From positions 77,474 to 141,473 of the forward strand of contig NZ_JAMXBE010000007.1 of the NCBI RefSeq assembly GCF_024704835.1: DNA of 64,000 nucleotides, in the 5' to 3' direction. The DNA is from Parapedobacter tibetensis (GTDB taxonomy: Bacteria > Bacteroidota > Bacteroidia > Sphingobacteriales > Sphingobacteriaceae). A program made the translations under genes and the position numbers. The notes under the pieces are model-generated. The model ran no database searches and was not told the origin of the DNA. It saw only the letters and a program-made list of their open reading frames with translations. Position 1 is the first letter of the stretch. Each line of letters opens with the position of its first letter. This document shows positions 57,178 through 64,000 of the stretch, piece by piece.

Positions 57178-59445
57178 ATGACTCAAATACATTTTAAAAT
57201 GATGTTATTAGCTACAGATTTAGACGGCACATTCTTAGGCGGCAAAAGTGTTGATAAGCTTAAGTTATACCGCCTAATCCGTCAAAATGAAAACATACAA
57301 CTGGCATTTGTGACCGGGAGAGGACTGGAAAGTGTTCTACCGCTACTAAACGATCCCATCATTCCAAGTCCAGAATACATCATCTGCGATGTAGGTGCCA
57401 CGGTATTGGATGGAAAAACCCTCGAACCTATGGAACCCATCCAATCATTGATAGAAGATAAATGGCCGGGCATTTTTACCATCAGGCAAGCATTCAACGA
57501 CATCGAGGGTCTACAGTTCCAAGAAGTGCCGCAGCAGCGTCGGTGTTCATTCTACTATGACGACAACGTGGATATCGAAAAGGTAAAACAAATTGCCGAA
57601 TCGCACGGTTGCAAAGTATTGCTTTCGGCTGGTAAATACCTCGATATCTTACCCAAAGGCACTAACAAGGGGAGTACGCTCTTACAATTGGTAGACCAGT
57701 TGGGTTTTTCGGAAGGCAAAGTGTTGGTTGCCGGCGATACGCTTAATGATCTTTCGTTATATGAAACTGGATACCAGGGTGTGGTAGTAGGAGAGTCCGA
57801 AGACGCGCTCTATGAGGCTACAAAGGATAATCCCTTGGTATACCATGCAAAGGCCCCTGGGGCAGGCGGCATCATCGAAGCCATTAGATACTACCCGATG
57901 TTCAAAAAGCACTATAAAGAAGTTATTACCAAAAAGAAGGAAAAACAATCGGGCGAAACCCAATTATTGATGGTTTACCACCGCCTTCCGTTTGACAAGG
58001 AGGTCGTTGGCGGCGAGGTAAGGCGTATCCCACCAAGGAGTCCAAACGGCATTATCCCCTCATTGTTGGGTTTTTTTGAAAAAGGGCGATCCGGAGTGTG
58101 GGTTGGCGAAGATGTAGTGGACAGAAAAAATACCCGACCCGTACAGAATGAATACATCGACGAAGACAAATACCCGAACCTTATTGCCTCCATCATTCCG
58201 CTCTCCAAGAAGGATATTGACCTTTTTTACAGGGTCTTTTCCAAAGAAGCTTTTTGGCCGACTATTTTTTCATTCATTGATAGGGCGAAGTTCAACCATG
58301 ATCATTGGGCACATTATGTAAACATCAACAGGCTCTTTGCACAACGCGTGGCTGAGCAGGCCGACCATGGTGCATTGGTATGGATACATGAATACAATCT
58401 ATGGATGGTGCCTGGTTTCCTTCGGCAATTGCGCCCGGATGTTAAAATCGGTTTCTTCCATCACACGGCATTTCCCCCTGCTGATATTTTCAACATTATT
58501 CCTTGGCGTAGGGAAATCATTGGTAGCCTTTTGCAATGCGATTTCATTAGTTTCCATATCCCTAGATATGTCGAAAATTTTGTAGACGTGCTACGCAGTC
58601 ACGCCCCAGTGAAGGTAATAAAACGGATCAACGCGGCCAAACAGTTCCTTACCTACAGCTGTGCGCTCGGCATTGACCAAATGACCAAGGAAATCGAAGT
58701 GGGCAACCGGCTCATACGGCTTGGCGCACAACCGGTAGGCATCAATAACGACAACATCAAACGGATTTATGAACTCAAGAAAACAAAACAACGCATTGCC
58801 ACCTGGCAAAAACGTACCGGCGACAAACAAATTATCCTTTCCATAGAGCGATTGGATTATGTCAAAGGACCTCTCGAAAAAATCCAGGCGTTCGGTGAGT
58901 TGCTGCAAGAACATCCTGAGTTACATGGCAAAATCGAACTCATCAACATATGCACCCCTCCTTCACAGGGCATGAGAATATATGACAAGGTACAGCAAGA
59001 ACTGGATCGGGCCGTGGGTGAAATAAATGGCAAATATTCCAATTTGGAATGGACCCCCATCCGGTATTTTTTCCGAGCTGTACCATTCGAGGAAGTGATA
59101 GCCTACTATGCCATTGCAGATATTGCCTGGATAACTCCGTTGCGTGATGGGCTCAACCTCGTTGCCAAAGAATATGTGGGTGTACGCGGATTAAAGGATA
59201 CCCCGGACGGTGTATTGGTCCTGTCTGAATTTGCTGGGGCATCTGTGGAATTGCCCTATGCGGTTCTCACCAATCCTTACGACTTGAAAAATATGAAAGA
59301 GAGCTTACTGCAGGCCATCCATATGGATGTCAGTGACCGCGTATTGCGAATGCGTAGGTTATATGAAATTGTAAGCCATTACGACATCGAACGATGGGGT
59401 AAAGAATTCATCCAGGAGCTAGAGCACGCCAGCAGTAATGCCTAG
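57178..59445 (+). CDS. Bifunctional glucosylglycerol-phosphate synthase/phosphatase (GgpPS-type)
   Basis: 755 aa from the ATG at 57178. Residues 8-245 form a HAD phosphatase (ATDLDGTFLGG with D14 and D16; AGDTLND at 185-191). Residues 262-755 form a GT20 domain whose motifs YHRLPFDKE, SPNGIIPSL, SKEAFWP, HINRLF-like NINRLF, FFHHTAFPPADIFNIIPWR and ITPLRDGLNLVAKEYV match cyanobacterial GgpS more closely than trehalose-phosphate synthase. GgpS joins glucose from ADP-glucose to glycerol 3-phosphate, and the HAD part would release glucosylglycerol, a salt-stress solute. The same domain order is known from a Pseudomonas fusion. Assignment is by motif recall; a trehalose enzyme is the alternative. 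Confidence 0.75.
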   Translation: MTQIHFKMMLLATDLDGTFLGGKSVDKLKLYRLIRQNENIQLAFVTGRGLESVLPLLNDPIIPSPEYIICDVGATVLDGKTLEPMEPIQSLIEDKWPGIFTIRQAFNDIEGLQFQEVPQQRRCSFYYDDNVDIEKVKQIAESHGCKVLLSAGKYLDILPKGTNKGSTLLQLVDQLGFSEGKVLVAGDTLNDLSLYETGYQGVVVGESEDALYEATKDNPLVYHAKAPGAGGIIEAIRYYPMFKKHYKEVITKKKEKQSGETQLLMVYHRLPFDKEVVGGEVRRIPPRSPNGIIPSLLGFFEKGRSGVWVGEDVVDRKNTRPVQNEYIDEDKYPNLIASIIPLSKKDIDLFYRVFSKEAFWPTIFSFIDRAKFNHDHWAHYVNINRLFAQRVAEQADHGALVWIHEYNLWMVPGFLRQLRPDVKIGFFHHTAFPPADIFNIIPWRREIIGSLLQCDFISFHIPRYVENFVDVLRSHAPVKVIKRINAAKQFLTYSCALGIDQMTKEIEVGNRLIRLGAQPVGINNDNIKRIYELKKTKQRIATWQKRTGDKQIILSIERLDYVKGPLEKIQAFGELLQEHPELHGKIELINICTPPSQGMRIYDKVQQELDRAVGEINGKYSNLEWTPIRYFFRAVPFEEVIAYYAIADIAWITPLRDGLNLVAKEYVGVRGLKDTPDGVLVLSEFAGASVELPYAVLTNPYDLKNMKESLLQAIHMDVSDRVLRMRRLYEIVSHYDIERWGKEFIQELEHASSNA

Positions 59446-59457
59446 TGAACGTAAAAA

Positions 59458-60489
59458 TTATTCCAACTCGGCCGACTTCGCCCAAATATTAATGGACGCC
59501 TCTTTGGCATAGTTGTCAATTTCGGCCAGTTCGGCGTCTGAAAAATCTAAGTTCGAGAGCGCGCGCACACAATCCGTGACCTGTTCGGGCCTACTGGCGC
59601 CAATCAGCGCGGAAGTGACTCGTCCGCGTCTCAAAACCCAGGCTATGGCCATTTGAGCGAGCGTCTGTCCACGTCTTTGTGCGATTTCATGGAGTGCACG
59701 GACATTCGCCATATTTTGGTCATTGAGGAATTCGGCACGGAATGAACCTCTCGTTTTAGCACGGCTTTCAGCCGGAATACCTTGAAGGTATTTGTCCGTA
59801 AGCATGCCTTGAGCAAGCGGGGAAAAAACGATGGATCCAACACCCATTTCATCCAATGTATCGAGGAGACCGTCTGTTTCAACCCAACGATTGAGTAAGG
59901 AATAACTGGGTTGATGGATGAGGCATGGTGTCCCTAATTCGGCCAATATAGTCATGGCCTCGCGCGTACGTTTGGTATTATAAGAGGAAATGCCAATATA
60001 TAAAGCTCGACCGGAGCGAACGATGTGATCTAATGCCATCATGGTTTCTTCAAGGGGTGTCTCTGGGTCAAATCGATGAGCGTAAAAAATATCTACATAA
60101 TCTAGTTCCATTCTCTTGAGGCTTTGGTCGCAACTGGCTATCAAGCATTTACGACTTCCCCATTCCCCATAGGGGCCGGGCCACATTTCATATCCAGCTT
60201 TTGAAGAAATGATCAATTCGTCCCGGTAGCCAGCAAAGTCTTCCTTTAGCATGCGGCCAAATGCGAGTTCAGCACTTCCAGATGGAGGGCCATAATTGTT
60301 GGCCAAATCGAAGTGCGTGATGCCCTGATCAAATGCCTGTCTACATATTGCCTGTTTGTTGCGATGCGATACATCATCGCCAAAATTGTTCCATAAACCG
60401 AGGGAAATGGCCGGGAGTTTTAATCCGCTCTTGCCACAGCGGTTGTACACCATATTTTCGTAACGGTTGGTATCGGGCTTCCAGTTCAT
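59458..60489 (-). CDS. Aldo/keto reductase, YghZ/Gpr-like
   Basis: 343 aa, AKR TIM barrel. The catalytic tetrad is seen as D in HFDLANNYG, Y in the same motif, K in ISSKAGYEM and H in YAHRFDPETP. The sequence (GSRKCLIASCDQSLKRM, SPLAQGMLTDKYL) is of the YghZ group, which reduces L-glyceraldehyde 3-phosphate and methylglyoxal with NADPH. It follows tsaD on the same strand by 106 bases and converges with the glucosylglycerol gene. Confidence 0.85.
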   Translation of the reverse strand: MNWKPDTNRYENMVYNRCGKSGLKLPAISLGLWNNFGDDVSHRNKQAICRQAFDQGITHFDLANNYGPPSGSAELAFGRMLKEDFAGYRDELIISSKAGYEMWPGPYGEWGSRKCLIASCDQSLKRMELDYVDIFYAHRFDPETPLEETMMALDHIVRSGRALYIGISSYNTKRTREAMTILAELGTPCLIHQPSYSLLNRWVETDGLLDTLDEMGVGSIVFSPLAQGMLTDKYLQGIPAESRAKTRGSFRAEFLNDQNMANVRALHEIAQRRGQTLAQMAIAWVLRRGRVTSALIGASRPEQVTDCVRALSNLDFSDAELAEIDNYAKEASINIWAKSAELE

Positions 60490-60595
60490 TAGCTTACCTG
60501 TTGTCGTTAACTCCTATTGATTATGCCGCCAAATATAATGACTTTGATTGGTTTACCGCGATATCCATTCGCGATATCCATTTAAGAATACTGCT

Positions 60596-61597
60596 TCACA
60601 TCGTCCACTTTGCCAATGGGGCCACATCCTGGCCCACAAAATCTCGGGCAAGGTACTTGTAATGACCAGCAATAGCGATCATGGCCGCATTATCTGTACA
60701 ATATTCAAAACGTGGGATAAAAACTTGCCATCCTTGCTCCTCGCCCATTGTGAGCAATCCATTACGTAGACCTGAATTGGCAGACACCCCACCGGCAATA
60801 GCCACATCCCTCACACCCGTTTTCTTAGCTGCACGTTTAAGTTTATTGAGCAAAATGGATACAATCCGTGATTGCACGGATGCACATATATCACTTAGGT
60901 GCGATTGCAGGAACCCAGGCTGCTCGCGTTCCTTTTGTTGTACAAAATACAGGATGGAAGTCTTCAGGCCACTGAAGCTGAAGTTGAGCCCAGGAATTTG
61001 TGGTTCGGGGAATTGAAATGCCGATTCATTCCCTTGCTGTGCATATTTATCAATCAATGGGCCACCAGGGTAAGGTAAGCCAAGTATTTTTGCTGTCTTG
61101 TCGAAGGCTTCACCTGCGGCATCGTCAAGTGTCTGTCCCAGTAGCTCCATGTCGAAATAATCCTTAACCAGCACCAGTTGCGTATGCCCACCGGAAACTG
61201 TAAGACATAAGAACGGAAATACAGGTATCGGCTCCTCGATGAAATGTGCAAGAATATGCGCCTGCATATGATTGACCTCGATAAGCGGAATATTTCGAGC
61301 GAGCGTAAATGCTTTCGCGAAAGACGCCCCTACCAATAGCGCGCCCAAAAGTCCTGGCCCCCGCGTGAATGCCACCGCATCTATATCATTTTTATGTATT
61401 TTTGCCTCCCGAATAGCCTGCTGTACGGCAGGGATAATATTTTGCTGGTGAGCACGCGAAGCTAATTCGGGTACTACCCCACCAAATTTTTCATGAATAG
61501 TTTGGTTAGCTATAATATTTGAACGGATTTTTCCGTCTATACAAATGGCAGCGGATGTTTCGTCGCATGAAGATTCGATGCCGAGAATGATGGACAT
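60596..61597 (-). CDS. tsaD: tRNA N6-adenosine threonylcarbamoyltransferase
   Basis: 333 aa, ASKHA fold. ILGIESSCDETSAAI is the nucleotide motif, HMQAHILAHF supplies the iron-binding histidines, and VSGGHTQLVLV and GGVSANSGLR are diagnostic. It carries out the last step of t6A37 formation with TsaB (23041-23754) and TsaE. It is divergent from the tamB-like gene, only 22 bases away. Confidence 0.97.
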   Translation of the reverse strand: MSIILGIESSCDETSAAICIDGKIRSNIIANQTIHEKFGGVVPELASRAHQQNIIPAVQQAIREAKIHKNDIDAVAFTRGPGLLGALLVGASFAKAFTLARNIPLIEVNHMQAHILAHFIEEPIPVFPFLCLTVSGGHTQLVLVKDYFDMELLGQTLDDAAGEAFDKTAKILGLPYPGGPLIDKYAQQGNESAFQFPEPQIPGLNFSFSGLKTSILYFVQQKEREQPGFLQSHLSDICASVQSRIVSILLNKLKRAAKKTGVRDVAIAGGVSANSGLRNGLLTMGEEQGWQVFIPRFEYCTDNAAMIAIAGHYKYLARDFVGQDVAPLAKWTM

Positions 61598-61619
61598 GGA
61601 TAGTGTGTTGGACTTTTAA

Positions 61620-64000
61620 ATTTTAGACAAAAATATCAAAAAAATAATAAAAATAACGCTCTGGACACTCGCCGGGCTCTTGCTACTATTGGTTGGACTC
61701 ATTTATGCGCTCCAATATAAACCAGTGCAAACCTATTTCGCGAAAAAAGCGGCTACATTCCTTTCTAAAGAACTCCATACTACGGTATCGTTGAAAGGCA
61801 TGTATTTCAAGCCTTTTTCTTCATTGGTACTTAATGGATTATATATAGCGGATTTAAAAGGTGATACGCTGCTATATGCCCAACAACTTTCTGCCTCAGT
61901 AAATTTGCGGAAATTACATGATGCCCAAGTGGTAGTGAGCCATTTGAAACTTACCGATAGCCGTTTTTTTCTGAAACGCCATGCTGATAGCACTAACCTG
62001 TCATTTATTCTCAACTATTTTCGGCCAGAACCTCCTGATAAGTCGCCATCTACAAAAGGCATCAAATTAGATATCAGGGCCATTGACCTTTCAAATATTT
62101 CATTCCAATATAAGGCGGATAAAAATGGTTCTAACGCAAAAGGTATCGATTTCAAGGATGTCCAAATAACGGAGCTTAGTGGCAGTTTTGCAGATATTGA
62201 TTTTGACAACCACGTATTTAAATCCACGATCAAAAACCTAAGATTTAAAGAGAAAAGTGGTTTCCACCTGCGTGAAATGAATGCATTGACAGTAGTGGAC
62301 ACCAATAGTACGGAATTACAAAACTTGTACATAGAGACTAACCGGAGTCGCTTGCGGAACTTCCTCAGGTTTGAATACGACGATCTCTCCGCATTCGGTG
62401 ATTTTATCGAAAATGTCAATATCGGATTGAACCTTGACCGTGCTCAAATCCACTCCAAAGATATTGAATATTTTGCCCCAGGCATAGCCAAAACGAATTT
62501 TGATGTGGCGATATCAGGCGAATTTACTGGGAAAATTCCCGCAATCACCGCAAGGCGTGTGGCTATTCGATTAGGCGGCAGTACCCGCTTACAGGGCAAT
62601 TTCACCATCAAGGGTTTGCCAGATATCCATCATACGATATTTGATTTACAGCTCCGTCATTTGGTAACCAACAGTCACGAAATCGAATCGCTAGTTCCAC
62701 AATTGGGGAATACGCCGGAATTGAAATTGCCAGACGTTTTTGATCGCATGGGAAACATTACGTATCAAGGCGGACTCACTGGTCATTACAATGATTTTAT
62801 TGCCAACGGCACATTCGAAACCGCACTCGGTATGCTCAAAACTGACATCAACTTGCAGCTCAATGATGAAAATCGATATTCGGGGCACCTTTCTTCAGGT
62901 GATTTCGATTTGGGTGTTTTGCTCCAACAAGAGCTGGTCGGGCATGGTGGTTTTGATGTCACTGTTGAAGGCCAAGGGTTTGCCTTACATAACATCGACA
63001 GCAAAGTGATGGGAAATATTGAATATTTGGATTTTAAAGGCTATCGATATAACAATATTGATCTGGAGGGTAGATTTGCGGAGATGCTCTTCGCGGGCAA
63101 CCTTGCTGTCAATGACCCCAACTTACAGTTGCTTTTCGATGGCGAAGTCAATCTCAATCCCCAATGGCCGGAATATACGTTTATCGCTGAAGTAGGCCAT
63201 GCCCATTTGCGTAATATCCATGTATACGAAAGCGCTTTGGTCATCGTCCAGGAGGCCACCGTTACAAGCAATTTCAAGGGGAACACGCTCAATAATATCC
63301 AAGGGGAAGTCGCTTTACATGATGTTCGTTTCCAAGCTGACACCAATTCGTTTACTATTGATTCATTAGCATTGGTGGCTACCGGTAATGAAGAACACCG
63401 TACCTTGTGGCTTACCTCAGACTTAGTGGATGCCACGGTGAATGGGGAAATGGACCTGAATACCTTCGGTGCTTATTTTAAATCCGTCGCCATGCATTAT
63501 GCGCCATCCATGGGGTTGGAATCAAACCCGTATGGAAAACAGGCATTTGACTTTAATTTGAAGCTGAAAGACTTTGCCCCTATTGCGGTTTTCTTGGCAC
63601 CTAAGCTCGCATTGCCCGAAGGAGCTTTGATGAATGGTCATTTCTCCACTACTTCCAATTTGGCTAATTTCAATTTCCTAGCTCCAAAACTTACCTTCGG
63701 CAGCCTAAGCATAAATCGATTGATTGTAGATGAGACGGCCAACGGTGGCGCATTACGGCTGTTTATAACGGCAGATCGGATAAGCATAACAGATAGCCTG
63801 TACATCAATAATTTAAACTTGTCTAATGTGTTGGCCAATGACAGCTTGCAATTCAATCTCAAACTTTCCAATGTATCAGCAAACAATCAATTGGATCTTA
63901 ATGGCCTGGTAAATTTCACAAAAGGGGAACCAGCCAAAATGAGCATACTTCCATCTTCCGTCGTGCTTAACCGTGAATCTTGGCAACTTGATGAGCGGGC
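61620..64000 (+). CDS. TamB-like translocation/assembly protein, 3' end outside window
   Basis: An open frame of about 793 codons runs to the window edge. It starts with a basic stretch and a membrane segment (KITLWTLAGLLLLLVGLIYAL), then long beta-rich AsmA/TamB-type sequence (TVSLKGMYFKPF, GDTLLYAQQLSASVNL, LDIRAIDLSNISFQY). The typical NRESWQL segment closes the visible part. TamB spans the periplasm and helps lipid transport and outer-membrane assembly. No ATG, GTG or TTG lies between the in-frame TAA at 61617 and the membrane segment; ATT at 61620 is the best start candidate. Not in the reader's usual ORF size class because it is open-ended. Confidence 0.75.
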   Translation, partial: MLDKNIKKIIKITLWTLAGLLLLLVGLIYALQYKPVQTYFAKKAATFLSKELHTTVSLKGMYFKPFSSLVLNGLYIADLKGDTLLYAQQLSASVNLRKLHDAQVVVSHLKLTDSRFFLKRHADSTNLSFILNYFRPEPPDKSPSTKGIKLDIRAIDLSNISFQYKADKNGSNAKGIDFKDVQITELSGSFADIDFDNHVFKSTIKNLRFKEKSGFHLREMNALTVVDTNSTELQNLYIETNRSRLRNFLRFEYDDLSAFGDFIENVNIGLNLDRAQIHSKDIEYFAPGIAKTNFDVAISGEFTGKIPAITARRVAIRLGGSTRLQGNFTIKGLPDIHHTIFDLQLRHLVTNSHEIESLVPQLGNTPELKLPDVFDRMGNITYQGGLTGHYNDFIANGTFETALGMLKTDINLQLNDENRYSGHLSSGDFDLGVLLQQELVGHGGFDVTVEGQGFALHNIDSKVMGNIEYLDFKGYRYNNIDLEGRFAEMLFAGNLAVNDPNLQLLFDGEVNLNPQWPEYTFIAEVGHAHLRNIHVYESALVIVQEATVTSNFKGNTLNNIQGEVALHDVRFQADTNSFTIDSLALVATGNEEHRTLWLTSDLVDATVNGEMDLNTFGAYFKSVAMHYAPSMGLESNPYGKQAFDFNLKLKDFAPIAVFLAPKLALPEGALMNGHFSTTSNLANFNFLAPKLTFGSLSINRLIVDETANGGALRLFITADRISITDSLYINNLNLSNVLANDSLQFNLKLSNVSANNQLDLNGLVNFTKGEPAKMSILPSSVVLNRESWQLDER

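Overview
The window looks like chromosome from a Bacteroidota bacterium of the Sphingobacteriaceae type (Pedobacter/Parapedobacter-like). The evidence is a type IX secretion (T9SS) C-terminal sorting domain and a PorV-type barrel, a 13-gene dcw cell-wall/division cluster in the Bacteroidota order (mraZ to ftsZ without murF), a 61-aa histone-H1-like protein, a serine palmitoyltransferase-like enzyme, and promoters of the TTTG-N19/20-TAnnTTTG type. I see no rRNA, tRNA, CRISPR array, insertion sequence or prophage.

Region 1 (44-13775) is an accessory catabolic locus. Six leftward genes encode an SSS-family symporter, an exported beta-propeller/HEAT/cytochrome c lipoprotein, a DapA-family lyase, a very large GH106-like lipoprotein, a zinc NAD-dependent sugar dehydrogenase and an MGH1-like glycosidase. 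A divergent AraC regulator sits at the head, with operator-like repeats between it and the symporter. There is no SusC/SusD pair.

Region 2 (13816-28370) holds housekeeping and stress genes: gyrB, an OmpH/Skp-like lipoprotein, corA, tsaB, yidD-rnpA-rpmH, a ChaN-like protein, mscL, an orphan LuxR-type response regulator and a TIM-barrel epimerase. Inside it lies a three-gene carbohydrate module (17170-21898): a GT4 fused to an alpha-barrel domain, a second GT4, and a GH130 mannoside-phosphorylase-like enzyme.

Region 3 (28439-33660) is a surface-protein cassette. In transcription order it has a small T9SS cargo protein, a PorV-family barrel, a small exported protein and a 1021-aa collagen-like repeat protein.

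Region 4 (34064-51916) has the H1-like gene, the SPT-like gene and then the leftward dcw cluster, headed by mraZ with three TGGGA-type MraZ boxes and closed by a strong terminator after ftsZ.

Region 5 (52319-64000) has a small lipoprotein, an orphan LytTR regulator, aspS, a lone lutB-like gene, a fused phosphatase-glucosylglycerol-phosphate synthase (compatible-solute synthesis), an aldo/keto reductase, tsaD and the start of a tamB-like gene that runs off the window and lacks an ordinary start codon.
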